From Gari tellinella (Eukaryota; Mollusca; Bivalvia; Cardiida; Psammobiidae): a stretch of 64,000 nucleotides of DNA. Positions 42,129 to 53,989 of this stretch are shown here, one piece after another (position 1 is the first letter of the stretch; each line of letters begins with the position of its first letter). The position numbers were made by a program, and so were the translations under genes. The notes below the pieces were generated by a model. It searched no databases, was not told the origin of the DNA, and was given only the letters and a program-made list of their open reading frames with translations. The stretch spans positions 32,670,356-32,734,355 of the forward strand of contig OV277870.1 of NCBI GenBank assembly GCA_922989275.2, written 5' to 3'.

Positions 42129-43467
42129 ATTTGGCAATGATTTATATTATGATTGATATGAGATATCTGGTTTACTTTAACGTTTGAATTAAATACCCAC
42201 TGATCATATCAATATTTCATATTTTATTCGTTTAAAACAAAAAGAACCCTATATGTATTTTCCAACAGTTTTAGACAAGACCAGACACAGGGTACTTGTA
42301 AACTGGAGTTTGATCAGGCTTAGTTTGCTGTTTGTCAGTGTCCCATTTGCACATTTTTTAAAACCTCTACAGTCAATCGGGTTTGAAATGACTACACGGT
42401 GAAATAGAATGGAAACCTCTTAGACAAGTTCCTACTTCGTGCAGAATAGAAATAATACAGAAATAAGTCTGTATTGTGTGCACCCTACATAAATCAAACA
42501 TATGCATTTAATCTGCAAATAGGCCTTCCATGTAGTGGTAGTTTAATACAAGCTTGTATATTTGCTATAAAGTAGCTGGTATTTAGATCATTTCCAGATG
42601 ACCCATTAACCATTTGAACTGAGGTGTAGCAGACATTAGGTCCTGGTATATTTGATTAATCTGTTTCAACGTTTTTATTAACGTTTTCCTTTGGGACTAG
42701 CGAAACCATGCAGATGTAATTGATTGCTATGCCTGTATTAATAACGTTATGTGTATCTATAACTCGGGGCTCCTATTAAGAGTTAGTAAACTGAACATTT
42801 CCAAAGTTTTCTCTTTTCGTGTTTCTTCTAATCTTTATACGGTCTCTTCGATACGATTTTAATGAGGAGTGACAACATAGGATTTAAGATAAAGTTAGTC
42901 GTTAAAATACCCGCCTTATCTGAAGATCTGGTTATAGTAATATATTCTGGAGAACACACTGCCAACTCTTCTGTAGCGTTGCAACTTAAGTAATGTGTTG
43001 CAGGAGAAATAATTATAATTTACTAATAAACACATTTGTGACAAAATAATCTGATCAGGATCCAAATATCCGTCAATCAGACTTTATTTAGAAATGTCGT
43101 CAACAGTTTCAATAGCTTGTAAATGTCTACACATTACTACATTGCGTTTGCATTTCGTTTTGTTTATGCGGGAAAGATAACGTACAGCAAGGTGTCAACA
43201 GTGATTCTTAGACCAATACTTTTAAAATAAGGAAATCTAGCTTTGAGAACTAGCCTGACGGTTGGTCGTTCAAAAGTAGATTAGTTGTAAAACCCGGATT
43301 AATTCTAATCAGTAGAGTTCATCGTTTAATCTTGTACTTTTCTTATAACAGTAATAAATTGGAGACCCGAAACAATTACGTCCACAATTTATCTGATACT
43401 TTCTGAAAAAATACAAATGAACGCGTGTCTGCTAAAATTCTTACGTGCATTACATCACAAGCATTTT
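42129..43467. other. Non-coding stretch with hairpin-repeat fragments
   Basis: Fragments include a class A/B trace near 42270-42345, a class D right arm and tail near 42832-42937 (GATTTTAATGAGGAGTGACA), GATCAGGATCCAAAT near 43061 and a class A tail near 43140-43185. No genes. Confidence 0.45.
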
Positions 43468-43468
43468 A

Positions 43469-43625
43469 TTCCAGTTTAGACGCCGAGTTACCCGATGTCT
43501 GGTTAGGCTTTTAATTTTTTGCCACGGAGATAACGATAAACCAGCATGAGTTTAAAAATATCGTAATTTGCTAGATTTGCATTACAGAAATTGCGTTTGG
43601 TTTCATATAAACGGGAAAGAAGTCA
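43469..43625. repeat. Class A repeat with conserved tail
   Basis: CCAGTTTAGACGCCG and CGATGTCTGGTTAGGCTT are degraded arms. TTGCCACGGAGATAACGATA and ATTGCGTTTGGTTTC, ATATAAACGGGAAAGA form the tail shared with other copies. Confidence 0.6.
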
Positions 43626-44028
43626 AGTTTTTACGGCGTCTTATACGGTTTTAAACTATTGTTTCATTTATTATTAACCTATATCTAGACTGCCGTGTGT
43701 TTAAAAATTGTAGAAACATGTAATTACAAATTTAATTCTCTTTACGAGTGATAAAGATTTAATTATCTATTCTTAAGCTACAAATAAAATCAAAACCGCG
43801 TTTATTTGGATCGGATAACATCTCTCCCTAATAATAAGAAACTTTACTGTATGATATTTGATAATTACGAACGATTTCGTTACAATGTATTCTGAGGCCA
43901 ATAAAACTGTCACTTTAGCGTGTCTAACGTGTCTTAAGGCCTTTCGCATATGAGAGTTTACTTGCGGGCGAGCGGAAATGCGTTTCGACGATATAGACTT
44001 TTTCTGCACGTGCTTATACTTGCTTCAT

Positions 44029-44130
44029 TGTCCTCGTAAGCTCAGTTGGCAGAGTGATTGACTAGGGATACGAGGGTTCTAGGTGCGAGTCCCATTCGAT
44101 TCAATTACTTTTTTTTTAAATGCAGTGTCC
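44029..44130 (+). repeat. tRNA-derived SINE-like sequence
   Basis: GTAAGCTCAGTTGGCAGAGT is an excellent A-box/D-arm match. GGTGCGAGTCCC is a B-box match 45 nt downstream. Acceptor pairing is poor, so it is not a functional tRNA. The T9 run and AAATGCAGT that follow match the end of the 4185-4285 copy. Confidence 0.6.
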
Positions 44131-44738
44131 GATTTTATTGACTTGCAGTGATTAAGGCCTATATTGTAATTAATCGTCGTTGGCTAGAACCAGTGTCTAC
44201 TATATTGTGTCCAATCAAGTGTGTCCATTTACGTTTTCTTTTAATGGATTACAATAAAATCTGAACACAAAATAGATTTTGATGGTCTTATAAGGAATAT
44301 TATGAACAAGTTATTTAACGAGACTTAGAGTCATTAACTTTATTTAATTTTGAGAAATACTTTCTCATCGAAATTCAAGGGTTTTGCTAAAAAAAGAGAT
44401 TTTAAAGACAAAACCAAATGATAAATTTGCCTATATTCGCACATATTGTGTCTTAGGCTAGTATTATTCTTCAAGCAAAGTTTTATAACACCTTTCATGA
44501 AAAGTAAGCTCACTAGCGAGGTACCTTAGCCGAAAGTCATATCTATGCTGTCATCATTGTGTATATATCCTAGTGAATCCGTACTACTCTCGTTGGTTGT
44601 ATATATCCTAGAGAACGTGTGCCGTACATACACAAATCCCAAGAGCATTTACCTCAAACACATGTTACAATTCAATTTGATAACATAACTTTATTTTCAG
44701 TCAATTGCGTTTACATTCTTATCCAATGAAGTATAAAA

Positions 44739-44789
44739 CAAACAAATTGGAGCCAGATAATACGCCGAGTAACGCGATGTCTTGGCTGG
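44739..44789. repeat. Class A hairpin repeat (degenerate)
   Basis: CAAATTGGAGCCAGATAATA then CGCCG faces CGCGATGTCTTGGCTGGC around AGTAA. The typical right outer arm is lost. Confidence 0.5.
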
Positions 44790-45315
44790 CACGAAACTGC
44801 ACTCGCAATATGTCTGGTATAGCACAGACAATTTTCCAATAATACACATTCCTTAACTCAATTGAATTATTATGTCCAGAGTTATCGGACCTTTACCCCC
44901 ATTGATTTATCAAAATTTAAAAACGCTCTTGACAGGTTTTGATGATGACTCTTTTGTAATGCACTTTTGATGTGACGTGATAACTAATATATTTCTTCAC
45001 ATATCGGGTCCATATGAACAGCATTTGCTTAGTGTCATAAGAGAAAGACAATTATGATTATGTCTAGAGTTTTCTGCCCTTGAACTTTTCAAAAATATCA
45101 ATCAAAACCCATTATAACTTCATTTCCATTACTCAGAGCGATACACTATTAACCTATGTAATTTTAGGAAGTTTCACACTTCCTTAGTCGGCACTGACTA
45201 TTCAACTAGTGCTGGTTAGGTGACCTGGCTTGGTCACCTGAGTCTAGGAGAGGCGCGTACACGGGGGTAGCTCTAGGCTCTCGTCCGTCCTTGTTTAGTA
45301 ATTATTATTATACCA
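44790..45315. other. Non-coding stretch, nothing recognised
   Basis: Nothing is supported before the Penelope-like element's edge. Confidence 0.35.
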
Positions 45316-47374
45316 GATTTATATAGCGCTCTTTTCACACAGGGATTGTGCGTATTTGTCAATGGCTTCCTTTACATTTCTTTTCATTAGAGTGTTCTCA
45401 TTGGCCAGGATTTTGGTACTGTCTGATTTGAATTTGTGTCCGGTGTTGTTGCAATGTTCGAAAATAGCTGAAGAGTTTCTGGTCACATGTTCTTTCATTC
45501 TTGTTTCTAAAGTTCTGCCGGTTTCCCCTATATAGGCTTCCTTGCAATTGTCACATTTGATATGGTAGATGACACCACATGTTTTGAGTGTGTCTGTCTT
45601 GTCTTTGACCTCAGTAACCTGGCTTTTGATGGCATTAGAAGGCTTATGGTACATGCTAATGCCGTGGTTCTTGAATATTCGTGAGAGAACTTCGAACGTT
45701 CCACGCACATAAGGCATACCAACATTGGCTTTTCGTCCTCTATCTCTGTTCTTATTCTTGTTTTCCGGTCGTTTTGTTTCCTTGGTAGATTGAACATCCA
45801 TTCGGGATAGCCGTTAGCGCGGAGAGCATTCTTGACATGTTCTTTCTCTTTCTTCTGATCGGTTTCAGTGGTTACTACGGAGTTAGCTCTGTGCAGTAAC
45901 GCCCGAACCACTGACCGCTTGTGCTCTAGGTGATGCTTTGAGTTGAAGTTTAGGTATTGATCTGTGTGTGTGAGTTTTCTATACATGTCCCTTTTGTTGA
46001 TCCATCATCCTCAATGTAAATGCACCTGTCAAGAAATGGTATTTTCATGCCTTCTTCTTGTTCGGACGTGAACTTGATGTGTGGATCGATGGAGTTTAGA
46101 TGTTCGTCTATGTGGTATGCATGACGTTTATTCATGATGTCGTCCACGTACCGTACCACTGAGAATGGTGGATTAGTTGCCTGTTCCAATGCCTGTTGTT
46201 CACAGAACTCCATGTACAATTTGGCCAGAATGGGTGACGCTGGTGATCGCATGGCGGTCCCTTGTTTGTATTGATAGTATTTCCCTTGATATACGAAGTA
46301 TGTACTAGTCAGACAAAGTTCTAAACATTCATTGATTGATTAACTGTGAGTTCACTTCTCTCCTTCAGGGTTCAATCTTGTGTCATCTTCTGTATGATAA
46401 CTAGTAAGGCCTTTTCCACTGGTGAACAGCTTTAAAACATCATAGGACACCAGTTTCTGACCTGGTGAAACCTCTAGGCCGCTGATATTTTGCACAACAG
46501 GCATGCTGTTAATGATATGGTGCTCTGTTTAACCTGCTTAAGGACCTTTTACTGAGGCCATGTACTTAGCCGTGTCATACATCAAACTCCCGCAACTAGA
46601 GACAATGGGTCTTAAGGGGGCATCTTTTTGTGAACTTTGGGCAGGCCATAGAGTTTCGGAACATTTTCAGAGGTTGGGTATAGTTAGTTTGTCTTTTCAT
46701 CTTTCTTCCATTTCTTTAATAGGTTGATTAGTTTGTTTTTTTATAGATCGAGTAGGGTCATTTTTCACAAGGTCAAATATGTCTTTGTCTTGCACTACCC
46801 TGTCCATCTTATGCTCGCAGTCAGTCCTATTGAGCACCACTGTAGTTCTCCCCTTATCCACCGGTAGGATTACGATGCCATTGTCCTTGGCAAGTGTATT
46901 CAAGGCTTTCCGTTCACCTCCTGTGATATTACTTTTCGGAGTCTTACCCCTTTTTACCACTTACATACCTCTGCTCTAAGGCTGTCGGCTATTGACTTGT
47001 CTTTTATTTGGGAACATGCCGCTTCCGTAGAGGCAATCATAAAGAAAACCATTGAGTGTTGGGAATCAAGTAATAATTAATAACCCAGAGCATGGAAACA
47101 ACCTTTTTAGTTGCATATAAAACCCATGTTTACACTCCAGCAATCTCGTTTGTCCATCAATCCTAATCATATTTTGATAGAATGTGAACCAGTATACGAT
47201 CTTTATAAAGTTGATAATTAACCTATATCGTATTAGACTGAAAAGAGTTATTGCCCCTGATTTATGAAAAAAGTGTATTTTGGCCTTGTTTTAACCCCAA
47301 TTTCGCTGTAGTGGGCTTATTTTCAGTATTTGCTTTGTTTTCTGTGCTTTCAAAGGATCTCCCCTTATTTAGAT
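45316..47374 (-). mobile_element. Decayed Penelope-like element with C-terminal GIY-YIG nuclease
   Basis: Read on the minus strand from 47374: a 56-bp block identical to 1406-1461, then an N-terminal region with STEAACSQIKDKSIADSLRA (about 47020) and GERKALNTLAKDNGIVILP with DKGR (46.9-46.75 kb). RT blocks follow: YQYKQGTAM...SPILAKLYME (motif B, about 46270-46200) and VVRYVDDI (motif C, about 46155). [15 protein letters not shown] follows near 45910, and a GIY-YIG nuclease, [20 protein letters not shown] then RTLETRMKEH, lies at 45575-45490. The end carries TATATAGCGCTC (45321 on). At least three frameshifts and stops inactivate it. PLE proteins reverse-transcribe their RNA, using the GIY-YIG domain to cut target DNA. 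Confidence 0.88.
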
Positions 47375-48278
47375 TTTTATGTGGACTACCCTCAATGATA
47401 CTTGTTAAGTGGCTAAATTCCAAATAGACACAGTCCAGGTTGAACATGAAATAATTATGTACATATTAATTAAGTGATCTGGCCTTTGATTGGCTGATAG
47501 TTGATCCTCAGTAGAGACTGTATTTGATTACCAATTTTGATGGTACTTGGTATGTAGCTTTATACCAATAAGAGGCAGATCAAGGTTAAATATATCCATG
47601 CACATCAAAGATGTGATATAGATTCAGATTGGCTGATATTTTAAGGACTGCACATAATGGTTGATTGATTTTGATGATACCTTAAAATAAGGTTTAGATC
47701 AATAAGGCACAATAACTGTTTTTCAATGTTTCTACTTTAGTGTTCAGGCAGTGAATTGATTAAGGACTACTAGCTCAAACCAAAGTTCTACTGCAGGGCC
47801 CTCTCTGACTTTGTCAGAATTCGTGCTAGTATATAAATGCATCTGAATTTTATAAGATAGCCACCTGCCTTCAGAAAGCACTTGTTTATTTATGATTTTA
47901 TTTGAGTGGCTCTTGAAAACAGACCTGGATGTATAGTAAATTTAAACTTGTTAGTAAAGGCCATGCTTATTAAGTTGTCAGACTATTACCTAAAAGACAT
48001 GTGTGCACTTAATGCAGGCTGAAAATATTGTTTAGAAAGATTTATTTGTTAGCCGACTGTCTTCAGGAGTCATTTTACCTTTTGGTTCCTTTTAGTGGTT
48101 ATGGAGAACTATAACTGGACTTCACCAGACGGTTGAATTCTCTCTGATCGAAGCTTGGCATACCAAATTATTCAAGATTGGCATTTTAAGTTTTTTAAGT
48201 AAAAAATGTACTGTAGAAACACTTGACCAGGGGAGAAGACATGGTTCTTCCACAAAAAAGCGAGTTGATGCAAAACAC
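47375..48278. other. Non-coding stretch, nothing recognised
   Basis: No frames or repeat classes beyond background. Confidence 0.4.
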
Positions 48279-48335
48279 AGTTTTGAGCCTGATAAGACGC
48301 CGAATTACTCAGCATTTTATCAGTCTATAAACGTC
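48279..48335. repeat. Class A hairpin repeat
   Basis: CTGATAAGACGCCGA pairs with TCAGCATTTTATCAG at 12 of 15 positions around ATTAC. The outer CACAGTTTTGAGC arm is kept only on the left. Confidence 0.65.
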
Positions 48336-48576
48336 TTGCCTCACTGACTAAAATAAGTTGTCTGCACATTTAAGAGCCTTGATTTTGTATATTGTTTTGT
48401 AATCCATATTAATTTTGTTGAAACGGGAAAAGTTTAACGTATCCAATCATGTGACTAATCTGAACATAATAACCTTTTAACTACTACGACGTTAGGAATT
48501 AAACCATTTGTAATCTGCCTTTTTCATAACTAAATGGGAATGTCCCTTGACTAGAGATGTATTGAAGTTAGGGTCT

Positions 48577-48620
48577 AACAGTTTGAATCCTGATCAGGTG
48601 TCTGATCCGAATCCAAACTA
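48577..48620. repeat. Class A/B hairpin repeat (short)
   Basis: AACAGTTTGAATCCTGATCA then GGTGTC faces TGATCCGAATCCAAACTA. GTTTGAAT pairs with ATCCAAAC, and the GATCAGGTGTCTGATC core is palindromic. Confidence 0.7.
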
Positions 48621-49594
48621 TCTACAAACAACTTTTTGTACTCGAGGTAAGACAGTGAAGGGTTAATTTGCAATTTGTGAAAGGAATAATTCAATATACA
48701 CTTCACTTGAGTGGGGTTTAGTTTGTAATTGATATGTTTGATTTATGTTTCTAATTTGTAATTTTTTTTCTTAGAATGATCTCTTCGTACCAGCTATTTT
48801 TTCTAAATGAGAAATTGAAATATTGGCACTACATATTAAATTACTTCCACCTGAATATATATCCAATTTAATTGGCTATAAATACATCTTTGGAGTTTTG
48901 ATTAACGGTATTATGGCATATATGGACGTATTTATCAGATTACATTTTCTACAGTGGAAAAGATGTTAGAAATACTTACGATGTAATTTAATCTTACTGA
49001 CAAACAATTTTAAGCCTGCTCAAACTAAGAGAAATAACAAAAATATATTCCTAAAACATTTCAGATTACATTTTGTTTTAGCAAATTATAATAGTGCACT
49101 CAGTCTGGGTATTGCATTGTAATCTCTCTATATGCTTGCTTGATTACACTCAATTATATATGTACAAGGATAATATCGGCAATGCAGTGTTAGTCCATAC
49201 AGCACATATGAAACAGTAAACAGTGAAGACCCTTTGATATTATTCAGAACGTGTGATAGTGATACCATGTAGATGCTACTATCGACTAACATTAGTTTAA
49301 TTAGGATATGTCGTGCGTCTTGGGCTTAATTGGCACAGGGAATTATTTCTGTTTATTAGACCGAGATTTTCCCTCTGCCAAGAACTAAAAGGAAGGCAAG
49401 TATGCTATTTTGATTTTTATGCGATTCGTCGCAACGAGGGGGGTAAGCCGAACTCATATTCTTGATTTCATAATCTCATTTTACCATTCCTAATCATTCA
49501 TTCATCAACGCTTCAAGACCTATTGTGTTGCAGTGCCGAAAGACTCCAACCTTCCACCTATACCTTCTACATGTTTCAATTGGTTTACCTTAAA
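48621..49594. other. Non-coding stretch with one class B arm
   Basis: AAACAGTGAAGACCCTTTGA (49214-49233) is a class B left arm without a partner. Nothing else is supported. Confidence 0.4.
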
Positions 49595-49765
49595 ATGTCT
49601 ATTAGGAGATTTAGATGCGCATGTGCTATTATCATTGCTTTTACTAGTTTGTTAATTTGTCTGCTAGTGTATGACACAAGTTTGGTAAAACCCTTGTTAG
49701 AACATGAAATATATCTAATGTCAAAAATAAGTGAATCTGAAGGATTTTCCTACTGTTTGATTTAA
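49595..49765 (+). CDS. Possible first exon of a type II membrane protein
   Basis: ATG at 49595 in the context TTAAAATGTCT opens a 56-codon frame. MSIRRFRCACAIIIAFTSLL begins it: a short basic head, then about 18 hydrophobic residues (to about residue 25). A polar stem-like part follows. This is the layout of Golgi glycosyltransferase N-termini, but no catalytic domain follows and I see no clear donor site. It may be chance. Confidence 0.2.
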   Translation: MSIRRFRCACAIIIAFTSLLICLLVYDTSLVKPLLEHEIYLMSKISESEGFSYCLI

Positions 49766-50432
49766 TTGATAAATACCATGTTTTTGCGAATTCTCTCTTT
49801 TCATTTTGTCTATGCGATACTGAAATACTAGAAAGGGGAATGTGTAGCGACTGGGAGCAGAATGCCGAAATATTTGTGTGGTACAGGTCAGTGAAAATCG
49901 ATTTTTAATCATGGAAAAGTCAGAGAAAGGGTTTCGACATTCTCGAAGCAACCCGGTTAACAATTTAGACCGGCCTGATAAGACGCTGCAAATTACGGCA
50001 TGTTATATGGGTATTCACTGTTTTCTTATGTAAACGATAAGCATTAAAATTAAGCGTTAAAAATAACTATTTGCTTCAGCGAGGCACGGTCATGACTGTA
50101 GTTTTGTAGATTATGTTATACTCGACAGACATATAAATCTTGAAATTCAGTGATTACTTTCTTAGATTACTAGTTAATTGTCTCCGGAATAAGTAGAAGC
50201 ACATAAAACAGATATGAGCAAATGTTTATGAGTACAAAAATTACCAGAGGGATTGTTTGACATTTATGATAACCAAGACATCTAACGCCTCATCAAATCC
50301 TTGTCGGGACAGACATTAACCTTTATTTGTAGACGCTTGAAAGCGTCAATGTTTACATAGTTTGTAATCAATGTCCAGTGATCACGGGAAGAGAGAGTAG
50401 ACTGAAACAATTTAACATTGTCTCACTCTTTT
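49766..50432. other. Non-coding stretch with a class A trace
   Basis: GGCCTGATAAGACGCTGCAA (49972-49991) is a class A inner arm. Nothing else. Confidence 0.4.
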
Positions 50433-50558
50433 CAGCACCATATTATATGGTGTAAATACTTATAAGAGTTATGTCTTCTAAAAGTAACACGATAGGGTTT
50501 AATGCAGAAATGAACATTTTAATTTTTGAAAATACCCCGTTTATCTGGAGCCCTGCAT
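50433..50558. repeat. Class D hairpin repeat with tail
   Basis: CAGCACCATATTATATGGTG begins the left arm. The right arm keeps AAGTAACACGATAGGG. The tail GTTTAATGCAGAAATGAAC, ATACCCCGTTTATCTGGAG and CCCTGCATG follows the class consensus closely, while the arms are more decayed. Confidence 0.75.
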
Positions 50559-51239
50559 GTTTCTTTCGCACTGTCAATATTGTTCTTTAATGTCAACAAC
50601 TCAACGATTGATATAAAGGAGAATTCTTAAATCCGTCACATTGTGTCACTACGATTTTGCTATAATCGTAGGTACTTTATACAAGCACGCGATTGGCTAC
50701 AATTTATAAGAAAGCTTGTTTGGTTCAGATATTTTTTATTATAGGAACGACCGCTCCATATCCATTTACAGCTAGGTCACATAATCACTCACGACAAAAT
50801 ATTCTGACTATATAAAAAACGATGTACTTTACCGTTGTCTCGGTTTACTAGCAATTTTAATCATACAGTGAAAAATTGTCTTTTGGAATAAAACCGTTAA
50901 GTCCATTTCAAATGGTTAGGAGCCTTATCTCAATTAGAAACCAGTCCCTAGGCAAAAGTACATACTCTAGTAAGGTCGTATAAGAAAACGGTGCAAACTC
51001 TAATCAGATAGTTGCGTCCGGAGCTGTCTAATCAGGGGCTACACTGTTAAAACCTCAATATACCGTTATAGCAAGGAAAAGAGTTATTGTTATCGTAAAT
51101 ACATGTATACTGAATTCCACTAACATATACATTGACATAGTGTATTCAGTAATGTAGGCCTTTGGCCCAAAAAAGCAGCATACATATGCATACTATATAC
51201 ATAGGAGTGACCAAATTAAATAAGTTAATGTTACAAAAG
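50559..51239. other. Non-coding stretch, nothing recognised
   Basis: A trace of class A (GCGTCCGGAGCTGTCTAATC, about 51014) is visible. Otherwise there is nothing between it and the LINE's 3' end. Confidence 0.35.
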
Positions 51240-51259
51240 AAGCAATTTTAACAAAATTT

Positions 51260-52777
51260 GGGGATTTCGTAAATACATATATATTCACATTATTTAGTTC
51301 TGTTTTTCTTAATTTAAATGCGTAAGTTAAGAATTTGGAGACATTTAAATGTCATGCTCATAGTATAAAACGAGTTCAAAGTACTAAATCTTAACCAATC
51401 GTCCAGAAAGTAAAGAATTCTTAGGTGTTTATATATGTAACATTTAAAGAAGAAATGGAACTCATATTCGATTACTTGTGTTTTAGCTGTGTTACATAAT
51501 ATGCAAAATCGGAGGTTTCTATCAATGCCTAAATGTGTCCCGTTTTCAATCCTCAGTGTATGACAAGAACATCTAAAATTTTATAGTATTTTTCTAAACT
51601 TATACGATATATCTACACTGAGATACGTTACAAGATTGAGCTGTGAATTGAAGTATTTATAGTGACTGGCTTTTGGTGAACTGTGTTCGTCTTATTGTCA
51701 TTTCTGTTGAAAGCAGTCCACGATGCGGTGTTTGGAAACCTTAATGAAAGCTTTATCATCATCATGATCAACATCATGATATATCCACACATATCCAAAC
51801 CGATACCTAAAGAGTAAAATTTTGACTGATCCTGCCAAGGTTTTCCTACCATTTTCATCTAATCTCTTTAACATGACGTAACTCTGCTTTGGATATCTAA
51901 AGTCTTCCATGTGAATTAATTTTAACCAATATTTATGCAATTTGTCATATATGTTATACAAAGAGGCAGCCAATCACATTTCCCTAATACAAAAGTATTT
52001 GCAGATTTATGCGATAAATGGCAATATTGCTTGCAGAACTTAATTTGTACATTTTCAATTTTATCTATATAATTAAATCTCAAAGTTTCAGACCAATAAC
52101 ATAAAATTGGTTTAACCATAGCATAGCTTCAAATATTTTAAAAATGTATTGATGATCAATATACCCAAATTGCCTTTGGAATCTGAAAATGCATGCTGAT
52201 GTTTTTAATCCTTGCTGAGACAAAGCTTCATGGGTTTTTGTCGAAACTAGCTTTGGTGTAAAGAACATGCCTACATACTTATAAAAAGGTACAACTACAA
52301 CAAGTTCATTATCTAAATACCATGTTTCAGTCATTTTAACTATATCCCCAGTTCGAAACACAATAATTTTAGTTTTAGTCAAGTTAACATGCATATCTTC
52401 TGACTTACAACACTCTTCAATATGATTTTTTGACGCTTTAAGCGCACAATAGAATCAACAAAGCAAGCAACGCCATCAGCCAACATAAGTGCCAATACGT
52501 CATTAATATCATTTGAAACAAAAATGCCTTGATCATATTTTCTTGGAGATTAGTTACTAAATCATTAATAAACATAGAAAATATAATCGGACAGCATACG
52601 CAGCCTTGTCTCGTTCCATTATTGCAGCTGAAAAACTGTTAATTTGTCATTTTCTTTCACATACGCCTCTAATTTACTATACATGGATTAAATAGTGGAT
52701 TAATGCCATGAGAGTAAAAATATTATCTGTTGCAGCGTATCCTTTTCTGAAGCCAGCAAGAGATTCAGCAATTATAC
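51260..52777 (-). pseudogene. LINE ORF2, C-terminal half (RT to tail)
   Basis: The minus strand from 52777 reads ESLAGFRKGYAATDNIFTLM. It then jumps, by an internal deletion that removes motif A, to SKLEAYVKENDKLT. It continues through NNGTRQGCVCCPIIFSMFIN (motif B) and LALMLADGVACF (motif C, ADDV to ADGV). Further on are LTKTKIIVFRTGD, PFYKYVGMFF, KPILCYWSE, RYPKQSYVMLKRLD and FRYRFGYVW. The frame ends with LRFCILCNTAKT, EYEFHFFFKC, a zinc-like C-terminal block near 51480-51400. Several frameshifts and stops occur. It is the continuation of the frame at 55607-57370, from which a 2.8-kb TIR element separates it. Jockey/CR1-group assignment is an inference. Confidence 0.85.
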
Positions 52778-53989
52778 ATTTAGGCCATTCAATATAAAAT
52801 TCGACCTAGACAAAATTGCAAAAGAATTTCTGATTGTTGTCGGCGAAACTAGATATGTATATTATCTCACTGCAAAAAGTTGGAAGTTGGAGTAGGTGGG
52901 GAAAGTTAAATAAGGAGAAGAATTTATATAAGTTTACCAAAACTTGTTTTCCAATCCTTATATTTATATGTGAAATTATATGTATTGTCATTTATGACTG
53001 TACCTATTTTGAAATAAAATACTGTTTAAACTAAAGTTAAATAAAATCGAGTTTAAACCGCTCTACTTTACGCAAAATCCGATGGCCTGTACAGTACACC
53101 GTAGAAGTATTTCCTGACGTAAAAGCTAATGACGTCATCAATATGACATCATTATGTATAAGAAAATGGCGATCGCAATGTAAATTATTTTGAAAAAAAC
53201 TGATAAAGCGATACTGGTAAGTCAAAATTAATACATGTGTATCCCAATTGCAACACTGAAGACGGGCGATTACGTCTGTGTATTTATTATTACACGAAGT
53301 TTCATAGAATGGCGAGTCTCATCGCACATTTGTGATTTTCAATATTGCAGGTTTTGCTTAATTTGTTATAAAATAACTGGGGTTTTGCGTAATAGTATTA
53401 AAGATATGAACATCGGTATAAGAACTATTAGGAAAATAGCGATAAAAGCGAAATTAGGATGAAACTAAAACGGCGTCTTGTTCAATTTTAAAACTACGGA
53501 ATCACATTTCTGTCATTAGGTCACCATAACTACTTGTTTACAGCAAGAACAAACTCTGGTATTTCTATAACCGAAAGATAAGTGTCTTGGTTTTCTGTCA
53601 AGGCAATTGCCATTATTTACAGAATCGGAAGAAAAATTAGAACTGTATTGAAGTTTTTGTAACGGAAGGCATGTTTTGTTTTTGCGCGTGAGCAGTTTAT
53701 CAATCGCGACCGGTTCGCTGAATGGTTGTCTGGAAGACAAGATAAATCGCAGGCATGCTGGTTTCTTCTCCGTGTTTATTTACTCTGTGTTGTTGTGTTG
53801 TTTGCTCAAATGGATGGGTCTTTGAACCCATACATGATGAAGTTGAGGCTGTCGAGAACAACATCAGCTATGACATAATTTAATGTTTTTAGTTACAATG
53901 TTTATCATAGCTAAACAAGCACGCTAGTCCAAAAATCGCTTATTGGAATGCGATACCCACAACATGTATTACTTAGCCTGCATACAAGT

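Noticed and set aside
53235..53740. Frames inside the 2.8-kb TIR element as a transposase
   Set aside because: No DDE, hAT or zinc-finger signature could be seen, and the frames are short on both strands.
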